Shown here piece after piece: positions 1-8,476 of a DNA stretch of 64,000 bases. Under the pieces are notes generated by a model. It was not told the origin of the DNA and did no database searches. It was given only the letters and a program-made list of their open reading frames with translations. Location of the stretch: contig NZ_FQXD01000012.1 of NCBI RefSeq assembly GCF_900129865.1, positions 1 through 64,000 on the forward strand. The letters run 5' to 3'. The stretch's first letter is position 1. Each line of letters begins with the position of its first letter. A program made the translations under genes and the position numbers. Source of the stretch: Virgibacillus chiguensis. Lineage in GTDB: Bacteria > Bacillota > Bacilli > Bacillales > Amphibacillaceae.

Positions 1-292
1 CGTTGGAACGCTTATATGGAGCCACTGTTTGTTGTTGAAATTCGCCGTTCCTATCCCTTGGTATACGAAGTTGTAGCTCACCGTACTCCGTCTTAAAAGT
101 ACGGTCATAAAATCTATTACGAGAGTTACCAGAATGAACTCCTTTGCGTTCATACGGTTCGTAATCCAGGAATACAGTTAATTCATGTTTTAGTAGTTGG
201 TTAATAGCTTCTTCTAAATGACGACGAAAAACTTCTTCAATATCTTGTTTTTTTGCTAGTGCTTCAATTAAATCTGTAGTAAGATGGTTCAT
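1..292 (-). CDS. IS256-family (mutator-type) transposase, N-terminal part
   Basis: Partial gene cut by the window edge; about 97 codons are present. My translation from the ATG at 290-292 begins MNHLTTDLIEALAKK and continues with the IS256-type N-terminal helical region, including VFLDYEPYERKG and SGNSRNRFYDRT, followed by IPRDRNGEFQQQ. This matches the start of mutator-family transposases, which are about 390-400 residues long and catalyse copy-out/paste-in transposition with a DDE domain that would lie outside this window. A ribosome binding site (GGTCTTCCCT region reads as a weak AGGG upstream) is not strong. Whether the full gene is intact cannot be judged here. Confidence 0.8.
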   Translation of the reverse strand, partial: MNHLTTDLIEALAKKQDIEEVFRRHLEEAINQLLKHELTVFLDYEPYERKGVHSGNSRNRFYDRTFKTEYGELQLRIPRDRNGEFQQQTVAPYKRSN

Positions 293-410
293 AGGGAAGA
301 CCTCTTTTCTGTGAATTTTGTGTGCTAACTTTATTCTACACAAAGGGTCTTCCTTTTTCTATGAACATGTTTAATTGGTATTTCTATTTACACAAAATAT
401 TTTACACTCT
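1..410 (-). mobile_element. IS256-family insertion sequence, one end only (continues off the left edge)
   Basis: Seen: a transposase reading frame on the minus strand enters from the left edge and starts at 292. Upstream of it, at about 388-410, lies an AT-rich stretch (TTTACACAAAATATTTTACA, then CTC) of the kind found at IS256-type termini (ACACAAAA...ACAC pattern). The precise terminal inverted repeat and target duplication cannot be set because the other end is outside the window. The element sits directly upstream of the phosphopantetheinyl transferase gene, so it may have separated that gene from former partners. Family assignment is good; the boundary is approximate. Confidence 0.7.
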
Positions 411-466
411 CTTGGTATGGTTTTTCCTATTTCCCCATTTTTTATTTCGAAAGGAGTAAGTCGTAA

Positions 467-1135
467 ATGAATGTATATGCTGTAAAGATACCAGAGGAAT
501 TGTCTGATTATGAATTTGCCAATTATTTAAAAGGCATAACTAATGAAAGAAAAGAAGAACTAGTAAACAATTTAGACAGAACAGAATCTATTCGCAGCCT
601 TTTTGGAATTTTATTAATTCAACAAGTACTATATGAGAAGGGGATAAATATTAATAATATTTCATTCTGTTATAATGATTATGGTAAACCATTTTTATAT
701 GGACAAAATACAGTTCACTTTAATATTTCTCATTCTGGGGAATGGGTGGTATGTGCAACAGATATCTTACCAATTGGAATAGATATAGAAAAAATTAAAC
801 CTATTGATTTGAAAATTGCGAAACTATTTTTTTCCAAAGAAGAATATGAATTTATTAAAAGTATGCCTAATAGAACTAAACTTTTCACATTTTATGAATA
901 TTGGACTCTTAAGGAATCCTATGTAAAAGCAGTTGGGAAAGGCCTTTCTATACCATTAGATTCCTTTTCAATCCTAAACAATAAAGACATGTATTTTTTA
1001 AAAGGAGAACACAAATCAAAATATTATTTTTATCAACCAAAATTTAACGAGTGTTACGCTTTAGCATTATGTACTCAAAACTCTGTAAGAGATTTTAAAA
1101 TTACATATTTTAAATATAAAAATTTAATACATTAA
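467..1135 (+). CDS. sfp: 4'-phosphopantetheinyl transferase, Sfp type
   Basis: Transfers the 4'-phosphopantetheine arm of CoA to a serine of carrier proteins, normally of non-ribosomal peptide or polyketide synthases. Visible motifs in order: GKPFL at about 73-77, HFNISHSG at 84-91, GIDIE at 104-108 (Mg-binding acidic residues) and WTLKESYVKAVGKGL at 146-160 with the conserved Glu and Lys. At 222 residues it has the usual length of Sfp (about 224). The ATG is preceded by AAAGGAG about ten bases upstream. No NRPS or PKS gene is visible; any cognate synthase would lie left of the IS256 element. It is more AT-rich than the core genes, as the rest of this left-hand accessory region is. It could instead serve a siderophore or lipopeptide pathway elsewhere in the genome. 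Confidence 0.9.
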   Translation: MNVYAVKIPEELSDYEFANYLKGITNERKEELVNNLDRTESIRSLFGILLIQQVLYEKGININNISFCYNDYGKPFLYGQNTVHFNISHSGEWVVCATDILPIGIDIEKIKPIDLKIAKLFFSKEEYEFIKSMPNRTKLFTFYEYWTLKESYVKAVGKGLSIPLDSFSILNNKDMYFLKGEHKSKYYFYQPKFNECYALALCTQNSVRDFKITYFKYKNLIH

Positions 1136-1397
1136 CTACATCTTAATTAACTCAACTTTTGCACCTAAGAGTAAACAGATAACCCTTACTGTTACAGGAT
1201 GAACATGTTTACCATGCACCACAAAAAATTTGTTCTGTCTAATCTACCTTTTTGTTCAGTTATTTCAACTGTATAAAATATCCTGCTAGCGGACACTTTA
1301 CCTTCTATCTTTGTCAACAGGTGTATGGAAGAAATGACCAACCCTGTTCCTATGGATAGTGAGTTACTTTTTAAAGTGCAAAAGTTAAGTTTATTAA
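1136..1397. other. Gap with a possible decayed gene remnant on the minus strand
   Basis: Read on the minus strand, two frames look protein-like and would join by one frameshift near 1236-1250: one ends GKVSASRIFYTVEITEQKG, the other continues NKFFVVHGKHVHPVTVRV and ends at a stop near 1138. I do not recognise a family and there is no good ribosome binding site. It may be the tail of a lost gene or chance coding potential in AT-rich DNA. Confidence 0.25.
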
Positions 1398-1428
1398 TAA
1401 AGTCTGAGAACATCCTTCTCAGACTTTA
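1398..1428 (-). terminator. Hairpin downstream of the MBL hydrolase gene
   Basis: Perfect 11-bp stem TAAAGTCTGAG / CTCAGACTTTA with a 9-base loop, about 75 bases after the minus-strand hydrolase gene. On the minus strand it is followed by TTAATAAAC, only a weak T tract, so termination strength is uncertain. Confidence 0.5.
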
Positions 1429-1503
1429 AAATGATTAAATATTATTTCATTGATTTTTTAACTCTAGTTTTTTATATTGGAAAAATTCACTGTTTTATAC
1501 AAC

Positions 1504-2352
1504 TTATATACCATTAATGAAACAATAAACAATTTCCTCTTCTAACTGACTTAATTTACGATTCAATTGAGCAGATAGCTCATTGACCAAATTCAGGCGG
1601 TTTCTTTGATATTTTTCTGTTAAATCACAAATTAACTTTAAAAGATTTATATACCCCATAAATTCATCTTTAGTTAATGGAGTTTGATGTGAAAGTACAT
1701 AAATTTCTGCATCAAACATTTCAATTTTTTCTATCACATTTCTAACATTATCAACCTTATATTGTGGTTGTTTCGTATATACACTCGGATATAAACAATC
1801 CCCTAAGAAAAGAACCTTTTCTTCCTCAACAAAAATAATTGAAGAATCATCAGAGTGATCGCCACCTACATGTTTAACTATACACCGGGTATCACCTAAA
1901 TGCACCTCAAACTTTTCTTTAAAAGTAATATTAGGTAAGGTAATATTGATATTTCGGTTATCATCAAATTCTTTTTTTATCATTTCTGAACAAAACTGAC
2001 TCTCTAAGCCTTTTTCTACACGATTATTTAAAGCGTCATCTGACCATTCATAATCCATAATTTTTTCAAGATGCTTTTTTGTTTTTTCATGTGCGATAGT
2101 TAACATATTCATTTTATTTGCTCCAAAGCTATGATCCCAATGCCAATGTGTTAACATAACAGAATGAAAATTATTTACCTGCTGTTGTTCTATCTCATTA
2201 AGAAATAATTTAGCATGTTCATCAGAGTTTCCAGTATCTACAATTAAAGTCTGCTGAGTTCCACATATAGCAGATAATATTGGTCGATCTGTTTTAGGGT
2301 CATGAGGTAAATAGTAAATACGATCGGTTAGTTGTTTTAGGTTATTTGTCAT
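1504..2352 (-). CDS. MBL-fold metallo-hydrolase
   Basis: Metallo-beta-lactamase fold hydrolase of unknown substrate, 282 residues. The zinc-binding signature HxHxDH is present as HWHWDH at about 69-74, followed by a further metal-ligand region GGDHSDDSS and the LGDCLYP segment (Asp bridging the two metals), then a late SHQTP histidine. The gene overlaps the upstream MarR gene by one base (stop/start junction at 2352), so the two are co-transcribed and the hydrolase is probably the main regulated output of that repressor. Such MarR-MBL pairs often deal with a toxic small molecule or antibiotic-like compound, but nothing here identifies it. No signal peptide, so cytoplasmic. Confidence 0.85.
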   Translation of the reverse strand: MTNNLKQLTDRIYYLPHDPKTDRPILSAICGTQQTLIVDTGNSDEHAKLFLNEIEQQQVNNFHSVMLTHWHWDHSFGANKMNMLTIAHEKTKKHLEKIMDYEWSDDALNNRVEKGLESQFCSEMIKKEFDDNRNINITLPNITFKEKFEVHLGDTRCIVKHVGGDHSDDSSIIFVEEEKVLFLGDCLYPSVYTKQPQYKVDNVRNVIEKIEMFDAEIYVLSHQTPLTKDEFMGYINLLKLICDLTEKYQRNRLNLVNELSAQLNRKLSQLEEEIVYCFINGI

Positions 2353-2831
2353 TACTTTATCTCTCTCCCTTTGTTTTTATTAGTTTCTATAATCTTATTT
2401 AATGTATCAAGAATATTTTTCAATTCTGTTAAGCTTACTTTCGAGTAATATTTTCCTACCAATAATTCATCGATTTTTTCTAGAAGGATATGAAAATCTT
2501 TTCCTCTATCTCCAAGATAAATCAGGGTTTCTCTACGTTTTTGTGAATTCATCTGACGTTGAATCATTTTCATTTCTTCAAGTTTTGAAAGTACTTGGCT
2601 AACTGCACTTTTTGAAATATCAAAATGAATTGCAATATCTTTTGCAATTATAGGCTCATTTCGAATGATATAGAACATTGTTATTTCTTGTTGCGGAGTT
2701 AACTTAAAATTTTCTAACTCCTTAACCTTTTCAGTTTCTTGTAGAATTATTAATCGAAATTCTTCAAATTTCTGATTGATTTCGTCCATAATTTTTAAAT
2801 AGTCATCCATAGATTTATTACCTACATTCAT
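2352..2831 (-). CDS. MarR-family transcriptional regulator
   Basis: Small winged-helix repressor, 159 residues. The central part has the MarR pattern: LTPQQEITMFYIIRNEP, then IAIHFDISKSAVSQVLSKLE (helix-turn-helix, about 66-85) and the wing with RRETLIYLGDRG. MarR proteins bind palindromic operators as dimers and release on binding phenolic or other small ligands. First gene of a two-gene operon with the MBL hydrolase. A perfect palindrome lies 18 bases before its start codon (2849-2866), implying autoregulation. The start ATG at 2831 is preceded by only a poor Shine-Dalgarno sequence, so MDDYLKIMDEINQ (start about 2807) is an alternative start. Confidence 0.88.
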   Translation of the reverse strand: MNVGNKSMDDYLKIMDEINQKFEEFRLIILQETEKVKELENFKLTPQQEITMFYIIRNEPIIAKDIAIHFDISKSAVSQVLSKLEEMKMIQRQMNSQKRRETLIYLGDRGKDFHILLEKIDELLVGKYYSKVSLTELKNILDTLNKIIETNKNKGREIK

Positions 2832-2848
2832 TATATAATTTTGAATTA

Positions 2849-2866
2849 AGTTAAGTTTACTTAACT
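2849..2866. promoter_or_regulatory. Palindromic operator upstream of the MarR gene
   Basis: AGTTAAGT-TT-ACTTAACT is a perfect 8+8 palindrome with a two-base spacer, immediately upstream of the marR-like start codon and in the position of its promoter. This is the size and place expected for an autoregulatory MarR operator. Confidence 0.65.
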
Positions 2867-3140
2867 ATTATATGTATGTCAACTATAAAATATGAATGAT
2901 TATTAAGTAATTTAATTTGTAACACTATGATAGTTTATTACTTCCTATGTATTCGTTTCTATGATTGAGAATATAAATTATAACACTAGCGTTGCATAAA
3001 CTTTTTATAAAAAAGTCAAGAAAAAACAACTCGTGTCAATACTGTGAATAATGGGAATTATCACTACAAAAACACATAAAAAAACCTTATAATAAGAGAA
3101 TGGTAGTCCTGTCCAAATCCCAAATTATAAGGAGCATTTC

Positions 3141-3837
3141 ATGGACAATCATACCATAAAAACTGTATTCAAGGAATACATTCATCCATTAGATTCAAAA
3201 ATTATTCAAACAATGACCGCTATCACGGAGTTAGATAAGTACGTTAAAAAGCTAGATACGATTACTTTTATTAACTTATTCATCTACGCGCAACTAAAAA
3301 ATGAAGTAGCCTAAAAGAAATTAGTAATGCACTTTCAAGGAAGAAATGCGTTCAGAGACTAATAGGTATAGATAGCATTAGTAAGTCGCAACTTTCGCGT
3401 AAAAATCGAGAAATACCACACGAGACACTCGACGTTATTTTACGCCATTTGATTCAAAAAATTCATCTTATACTTGGGCCTGTAAAAGCGGAAAAGGTAT
3501 TGGACAAGCTGAATCTCATTGATTCATCTACCATTTCCATGTGCCTGAGCGGGTATGAATGGGCTGTTTTTCGGGAAACAAAATCGGGAATTAAAATCCA
3601 TACTTCTGTTCTGTTGTGCGAAGAGGACGTATACCCGAATAAAATCATCCCAACCCCAGCTCGACCTGCAGATGAAACGAAACTTAATGCATTAATTATG
3701 CCAGATGAAGATGTTCTTAACGTATTTGACCGTGGTTACTTCAACTTTAAAAAGTTTGACGCTTATTCGGAAGAAGGAATCAAGTTTGCCACACGTCTAA
3801 AAACCAATACAAAAGTGCACGTGATCGAAGACTGAGT
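3141..3837 (+). pseudogene. Decayed IS4-family transposase
   Basis: Remnant of an IS4-type (IS231/IS4Bsu1-like) transposase. The first part starts at the ATG at 3141 (preceded by AAGGAG) and stops at 3314 after 57 codons (YVKKLDTITFINLFIYAQL). The reading resumes in another frame with SLKEISNALSRKK and continues through ISKSQLSR, NLIDSSTISMCLSGYEWAVF (first catalytic Asp of the DDE triad) and DVLNVFDRGYFNFKKFD (second Asp) to a stop at 3835. The C-terminal third, with the YREK-type Glu motif, is missing. The break point coincides with the 22-bp repeat array that starts at 3840. Non-functional. Confidence 0.85.
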
Positions 3838-3839
3838 AT

Positions 3840-3927
3840 TGCGGACAGATTGAGCCAGCTATGCGGAGTTTTAAGCCACCGTTTGCGAAGAATAGAGCCA
3901 GTAAGTGCGGAAGAGAGAGCCAATTTT
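3840..3927. repeat. Four direct repeats with exact 22-bp period, IS21-like end
   Basis: Copies start at 3840, 3862, 3884 and 3906, each with the pattern TGCGRA-N6/7-AGCCA (TGCGGA..GAGCCA, TGCGGA..AAGCCA, TGCGAA..GAGCCA, TGCGGA..GAGCCA). Multiple short direct repeats of this spacing are characteristic of the ends of IS21-family elements, where IstA binds. No istA or istB gene is present, so this would be a leftover end that landed in the IS4 pseudogene. Confidence 0.6.
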
Positions 3928-3942
3928 TTCGAAAGAATATTT

Positions 3943-3987
3943 AGAAGCCACTGGAAGGCTATCCCAATGGCTTCTATTATTTTATTT
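3943..3987 (+). terminator. Hairpin with T-rich tail beside the IS remnants
   Basis: AGAAGCCACTGG pairs with CCAATGGCTTCT (one mismatch), followed by ATTATTTTATTTT. Reads as a rho-independent terminator on the plus strand and may belong to the lost IS element. Confidence 0.5.
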
Positions 3988-4180
3988 TAATTGTTAAAAC
4001 CTTGATTTCTAGGTGAAAATATAGTAACAAAAATACGTAATGTCTAAGTATCTCCCCCTTCCTAATGTTGATTTGAAGACCAAATTACCACTGTTTTTTA
4101 GGTGATAACCCTATGATAAGAAATACTAATTAAACTTGATTTTAAATATGTCTCGACAACGATTCGGTGTACAATTTATG

Positions 4181-4220
4181 TAAAAAAAGAAGAACGATAG
4201 GAATGGAATCCTATTATTCT
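4181..4220 (-). terminator. Rho-independent terminator of the CBASS operon
   Basis: On the minus strand the stem AGAATAATAGGA / TCCTATCGTTCT is followed by TCTTTTTTTAC. It lies about 20-60 bases after the stop codon of the SAVED effector gene and closes the four-gene operon. Confidence 0.75.
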
Positions 4221-4238
4221 CCTTATACTCAATATATT

Positions 4239-5186
4239 CTAATTAAAAGTTATAATCTCTTCTGTTCTTAAATTAATTGCCCAATCATAAGCATTGTTAT
4301 TGAAGTTATAAACTATTATTTCAGGGTGATAATGCTCAACTATTCTACCTAAACTAAAACTTAATGAAACAGGTGTAGTAGCAAATAAATGTATTTTATT
4401 AACACCGTTTTCCTTTAATTTTGACAGTAATTCTAAAAACCTTTTTTGATATAATTCAATCTGTGCGTAATTAGTTATATTCCAACGGTTAGGACTTTCC
4501 ACACCTAATGATACAACTTGAGAGGAACCCGATACCTTTTTTATCTCGTCATCCCCTATTGGAAATGACTGTTCTATTTTAAGTGCAACCTCATTGTTAT
4601 ACTTAATTTCCGAATTATAATTACTAACTATTTTCAGGTCAGTGTTATACTTTCTTTTTAATTCGTAAAATCCCTTCCCAAGGCACTCAGAGTCCTCTCC
4701 TTGATATTCATAGAGAATTGCTTCATCCGTACTCTTAAAGTGATATCCGTCTAAAAAAGCAAGTGGTACATGAGGAAATCCTAGGTATATTAATGAGTTA
4801 GAATTTTTACTACGTTTTATTGCTGTTTTCATTTTGGATTTTTTCTTTTTTAGTACTTTCTGGAGTTCTGAATAATTAATGCTTCCATCTACTTTAAACT
4901 TTTTTAGAAAGTTATGTGTTATGTATAAACATCCCTGTTCTTGATATTCTCTCTTTATACTAGTAAAGTTGGCCTCTTTCTTTGTAAATGTAGCCAACAT
5001 AATAAAGTCTCTTTTCATAAAGCATAGAACATAATTAATTACCCAGTTATATGCGATTTGTAGCCAGCCCCACTTTTTATACAGAATAATACTAGAAAAA
5101 ATTAATATAAGTAGCATTATTATTGAAGTGATAGGGTCATTTTGTATAAGTTTAAATATTTCTTTAATCGAATTGATTACTTTCAT
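4239..5186 (-). CDS. CBASS effector: two-TM SAVED-domain protein (Cap14-like)
   Basis: 315 residues, last gene of the CBASS operon, overlapping the JAMM gene by four bases (ATGA). Two hydrophobic segments at about 19-37 (SIIMLLILIFSSIILY) and 41-57 (WLQIAYNWVINYVLCF) are followed by a soluble part that I read as a SAVED domain: LIYLGFPHVPLAFLDGYHF in the first half and NKIHLFATTPVSLSFSLGR plus HPEIIVYNF in the second. Known: SAVED domains bind cyclic oligonucleotides made by the partner CD-NTase, and membrane-SAVED effectors (Cap14 type) disrupt the inner membrane and kill the infected cell. Inferred: this is the killing component of the operon. The SAVED call rests on pattern and context, without a profile search; another membrane sensor domain is the main alternative. 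Confidence 0.78.
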   Translation of the reverse strand: MKVINSIKEIFKLIQNDPITSIIMLLILIFSSIILYKKWGWLQIAYNWVINYVLCFMKRDFIMLATFTKKEANFTSIKREYQEQGCLYITHNFLKKFKVDGSINYSELQKVLKKKKSKMKTAIKRSKNSNSLIYLGFPHVPLAFLDGYHFKSTDEAILYEYQGEDSECLGKGFYELKRKYNTDLKIVSNYNSEIKYNNEVALKIEQSFPIGDDEIKKVSGSSQVVSLGVESPNRWNITNYAQIELYQKRFLELLSKLKENGVNKIHLFATTPVSLSFSLGRIVEHYHPEIIVYNFNNNAYDWAINLRTEEIITFN

Positions 5187-5665
5187 TTATTATATGCTCC
5201 TTTAAATACTAATTCTATTTTTTCATTTTCACGGTTGCCAACCCAAACCCCATAAATGTTTATACCACCAATAATAAACACTAAATAATCAGAAAATGTT
5301 TTAGACTCCCTTAATAACTTTTTCCAGTTTTTATGATCCTGCTGTGAATAGTGAGGGTCCATTTCAGGATGAGTATGCCATTCCCCCAGATACATTACAG
5401 TTCTATTGCTTTCTTTCCACTTCTTTTGTAATAAAGCGTTATGACTATCTTCCCTTCGGATAAACCTATACCTTGATTGGAAGTCCTCTTTTTGTGGAAA
5501 GGTGTAGTCCCTAAGGACAGTATCTCTACTATCAGTTAATACTGAACCTATTAACATTCCTCCTGACTCTTTATCAGCAGGACTATCTTGTCGCATATTT
5601 TGAATTACTTTAATAACTTGCTCTTCAATTTGGATTACAACCTTTTCCCATTTAATACTGATCAT
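5183..5665 (-). CDS. cap3: CBASS JAMM/JAB deconjugating protease (Cap3)
   Basis: 160-residue JAMM metalloprotease. The metal-binding set is visible: Glu33 in KESGGMLIG, then HTHP at 97-100 followed by S107 and D110 (HxHPx6SxxD). Known: Cap3 cleaves the covalent bond that Cap2 makes between the CD-NTase C-terminus and target proteins, and so limits CD-NTase priming. The start overlaps the end of the E1/E2 gene by 14 bases and the stop overlaps the effector start by four, a tight translationally coupled order typical of type II CBASS. No signal peptide or membrane segment; cytoplasmic. Confidence 0.88.
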   Translation of the reverse strand: MISIKWEKVVIQIEEQVIKVIQNMRQDSPADKESGGMLIGSVLTDSRDTVLRDYTFPQKEDFQSRYRFIRREDSHNALLQKKWKESNRTVMYLGEWHTHPEMDPHYSQQDHKNWKKLLRESKTFSDYLVFIIGGINIYGVWVGNRENEKIELVFKGAYNK

Positions 5666-7358
5666 AATAAGCCACGTCCTTTAGATTAGAACAGGCATTG
5701 CAACTTCTATCAATATATTCATAGTCATCCTGACCTAAAATATCCTTTGGCTGATTATACCTATCAGAAGTTTTAAAACCGCTCTCTTCAAATGTTTTTG
5801 AGGACCCCTTCCATGACACGAGTGGATTTCCTTTAATATCATCCTCTAGAAATCTAAAAACTAACCTTGAAGCAAGCAATGCTGTTTCCATAGAATCAAT
5901 ACTTCCATAAGGTGTAAAGGCACCTGCACAACCATTCATATTTTTGATAAATGGCACCTCACTCTTACCAGCAAGAGATGAATACAACCTTAATTCACTA
6001 TCTATCAAGCATTCATAACAGCCGTTTCCTCCGTTATTAACTACAAGTGCATGTCCACCTATTCCATATGCTTCAACCCATGTAAAAATTGCAGGAGTTG
6101 ATGATTCTAAAATAAGTTTATTTAGTCTTCTTTCTATATTGGGATCGCCAATTGCTACTAATATCAAATCAAAATCGTTTAGTTCTATTTCTCCATTTTC
6201 AATTGTATCTAATACTTCATTCTCAATTGTTTTTATGTGTACATTAGGGTACCTATTTTCAAATTCTTCTTTTAGCAATTCAACTTTTGGTTTACTTTCA
6301 ATAGATTTATTCATCCCCAGAAAATGTCGATATGAATTTTCAATTTTCATTCTATCATCGTCTATCAAAGTAAAATTCTTCATTCCAGAACGTGCTAACA
6401 TAAATAATAAATCACTTCCAACAGACCCGCAGCCTACTAATAAAGTGTTAAGAGGTTTCTTTATCCCACCGCCTCTTTCTATTAATGTGGTGTCATCATT
6501 TCTAAATATAAACAAAGGTGTCACTATAAAATCATCAACAACGCTGTCATCTATAAGCGGAATTATTTTTTTTGAGAGAGAATGATTTACCTTTTCGTAC
6601 CATAATCCGATAATTGCTTGGTCACCTGTCAATAATGGAATTCTTAGCATATAAAAGTATCTTTTCTTATTCATTGAAAACTTTGTAATCTTCAACAGTG
6701 TATCTTCGGAAATATGATTTCTGATTAAACTTGTTATTTCTTCATTACTCCAAAATCGATCAAATTGAGGAACCTTCCCCTTGTAAGTATTATCTAATGG
6801 AATATAATATGCTTTTTCCAGATTACGAGATTTAATGTTCGTATTTAATAACTTACCTAATAAAGACCTAGACTTCATATCATTTGTTAAAAAAGCAAAT
6901 GGTTTACCTCCCATTGCCAAAACAGAAATTTCAGTTGGTTCATCTTCTGGAGTATATACTGAAAAAACATGGTTTGTATTTTCTAAGGTTCCAAAATAAT
7001 AACTAAATTCTCTATGGTATTCTATTTGCGGAGAATTTGAAATTAATACCCTTTCAACTCTGTCAAAAACAAAGTCAAGTGTTCTTTCTGGAATATCGCT
7101 CCAAATCACACCCTCTTTTTCTAAAAAACACACTAGTCCACTCCTCATAACGTGTGGTATGTCCGGAATATGATGGTACTTTTCATTAATATGAACTATT
7201 GGTAATTGCATTGGAAACAAAGGACTAAATGTTATCGTTAAAGGTATTCGATACCCATTTCTCAATTCAAATAAGAGTTTATAATGATATGGTTCAACCG
7301 AAATAACTTTGTCCAAGTACTCTTTGTTTTGCAGTAACTCTTGAAAATTAATATTCAT
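5652..7358 (-). CDS. cap2: CBASS E2-E1 fusion conjugation enzyme (Cap2)
   Basis: 568 residues. The N-terminal third is E2-like, with its candidate catalytic Cys77 in GLVCFLEKEG. The C-terminal half is a ThiF/E1 adenylating domain: nucleotide-binding loop LLVGCGSVGSD at about 306-316, LIDDD at 331-335, and a candidate E1 cysteine C477 in NGCAGAF. Two CxxC pairs (CYEC at 447-450, CNAC at 553-556) look like a zinc site. Known: Cap2 attaches the C-terminus of the CD-NTase to cellular targets by a ubiquitin-like mechanism and primes it for signalling. It starts three bases after the CD-NTase stop codon. The length agrees with Cap2 proteins (about 550-600). Confidence 0.88.
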   Translation of the reverse strand: MNINFQELLQNKEYLDKVISVEPYHYKLLFELRNGYRIPLTITFSPLFPMQLPIVHINEKYHHIPDIPHVMRSGLVCFLEKEGVIWSDIPERTLDFVFDRVERVLISNSPQIEYHREFSYYFGTLENTNHVFSVYTPEDEPTEISVLAMGGKPFAFLTNDMKSRSLLGKLLNTNIKSRNLEKAYYIPLDNTYKGKVPQFDRFWSNEEITSLIRNHISEDTLLKITKFSMNKKRYFYMLRIPLLTGDQAIIGLWYEKVNHSLSKKIIPLIDDSVVDDFIVTPLFIFRNDDTTLIERGGGIKKPLNTLLVGCGSVGSDLLFMLARSGMKNFTLIDDDRMKIENSYRHFLGMNKSIESKPKVELLKEEFENRYPNVHIKTIENEVLDTIENGEIELNDFDLILVAIGDPNIERRLNKLILESSTPAIFTWVEAYGIGGHALVVNNGGNGCYECLIDSELRLYSSLAGKSEVPFIKNMNGCAGAFTPYGSIDSMETALLASRLVFRFLEDDIKGNPLVSWKGSSKTFEESGFKTSDRYNQPKDILGQDDYEYIDRSCNACSNLKDVAYYDQY

Positions 7359-7361
7359 GAA

Positions 7362-8438
7362 TTAATATCCTTTAGCAGAATTGGAAGAAGGCGCACTAGA
7401 TAAAGCAACTTGTTCATATCTTGCCTCTTTTGATTCAGGTATTGGAAATTTATCACCAAAATACTTTGGGCTAAGAATATTACATGCTTCGTGTGGATCA
7501 CTCTTACCTTCTGCTTCAATCAATGCATCTTCTAATTCACATAACTTCTGGTAAAAAGAATCCATTTGATTATTTGACATCTTAGAGAAGACATTACTAT
7601 ATGGTTGTACAGGTAATTTGTATTCAATAGTATAAAAACTTTTCTCCAAATCGTAATCCCACTTTAATATAAATTTACTCTTTAATTTGCTTACAAAATC
7701 TTTTAGAGCACCCAGATCATCATCTTTAAGTTTTCCTGATAAAGAGTTATATGATTGCTTATGAGAAAATAACTCGACTGCTGCAATAGTTATTCCTATA
7801 CTTGGAGGACGTGAATTACCTGAAGAGTTGAAGCAAACATCCTTCCACTTCTTCATGTATCTTACAACTCTCTTAAATTGTTTTTTTGCATCTTCTGTAA
7901 ATGAATTTTTGATATGATCATTTAGACCTTCTGGATCAGCAAGATCCCAATATTTACTGTCTTTGTTAGCAAATTCCTTGCCCCAAGCAAGATACAAATT
8001 ATTATTATACTTTGATTTTAAATACACTGGTAAATCGACATGATATACTGGTTCATCTTCTAATGAATAGGTTATGGTTACACAGGGGTTTTTTATCTTA
8101 GGTGGAGTATTAGTGTGGTTTTCAAGTATATCTCTAATCATCGTTTTAAGTTCGACACTGTCTGTATAATCTTCTTTATAAAGGTCAAAGATTACACCCT
8201 CATCGATATCATAATCTTTATCTTCCGGTACAATCCCTAAATCTACAGCATAACTACCTTGGTCAATGAACTCTAGACTAGGAACATCTTTCTTCTTTTC
8301 TTCAAACTTGGTCTTAACACCATTCTTTATTTTATCTGTAATAATATCTCTCTTTTCCCGTAACCCTTTACTTTCCTTAAGACGTTTTAGTTTAATTGCA
8401 TCATGGAACTCTTCGAATTGTTTTTGAATTTCTGCCAT
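7362..8438 (-). CDS. CBASS cyclic oligonucleotide synthase (CD-NTase, cGAS/DncV-like)
   Basis: 358-residue nucleotidyltransferase, first gene of the operon. The polymerase-beta-like core is clear: GSY at 61-63, then the acidic pair D77/D79 in DYDIDEGV, and the third carboxylate D135 in YHVDLPVY, matching DncV, where MDIDDG and HIDVPMY hold the three catalytic acids. Known: such enzymes make cyclic di- or trinucleotide alarm signals on phage infection. The C-terminus (SNSAKGY) is short and flexible with a penultimate Gly, as expected of a Cap2 substrate that is conjugated through its C-terminal end. A strong GGGGG ribosome binding site precedes the ATG at 8438. Clade (A or D) and nucleotide product cannot be told without a tree. 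Confidence 0.9.
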   Translation of the reverse strand: MAEIQKQFEEFHDAIKLKRLKESKGLREKRDIITDKIKNGVKTKFEEKKKDVPSLEFIDQGSYAVDLGIVPEDKDYDIDEGVIFDLYKEDYTDSVELKTMIRDILENHTNTPPKIKNPCVTITYSLEDEPVYHVDLPVYLKSKYNNNLYLAWGKEFANKDSKYWDLADPEGLNDHIKNSFTEDAKKQFKRVVRYMKKWKDVCFNSSGNSRPPSIGITIAAVELFSHKQSYNSLSGKLKDDDLGALKDFVSKLKSKFILKWDYDLEKSFYTIEYKLPVQPYSNVFSKMSNNQMDSFYQKLCELEDALIEAEGKSDPHEACNILSPKYFGDKFPIPESKEARYEQVALSSAPSSNSAKGY

Positions 8439-8470
8439 TTTTTAACCCCCAAAATAGTTTATTATCTATT

Positions 8471-8476
8471 ATTATA
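8471..8476 (-). promoter_or_regulatory. Candidate -10 box of the CBASS operon
   Basis: TATAAT on the minus strand, about 33 bases upstream of the CD-NTase start codon. A TTGATT lies upstream, but with a short 14-base spacing, so the -35 assignment is unsure. Confidence 0.4.

Noticed and set aside
467-1135. Evidence for a linked NRPS/PKS cluster
   Set aside because: Only the phosphopantetheinyl transferase is present; no carrier-protein or adenylation domain is found in the window.
1192-1413. 73-codon minus-strand frame
   Set aside because: No ribosome binding site and its first codons lie in the terminator hairpin; at best a remnant, noted as such.
3840-3927. CRISPR-like array (four repeats, 22-base period)
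   Set aside because: Repeats are short and imperfect with no distinct spacers and no cas genes; the layout fits an IS21-type end better.
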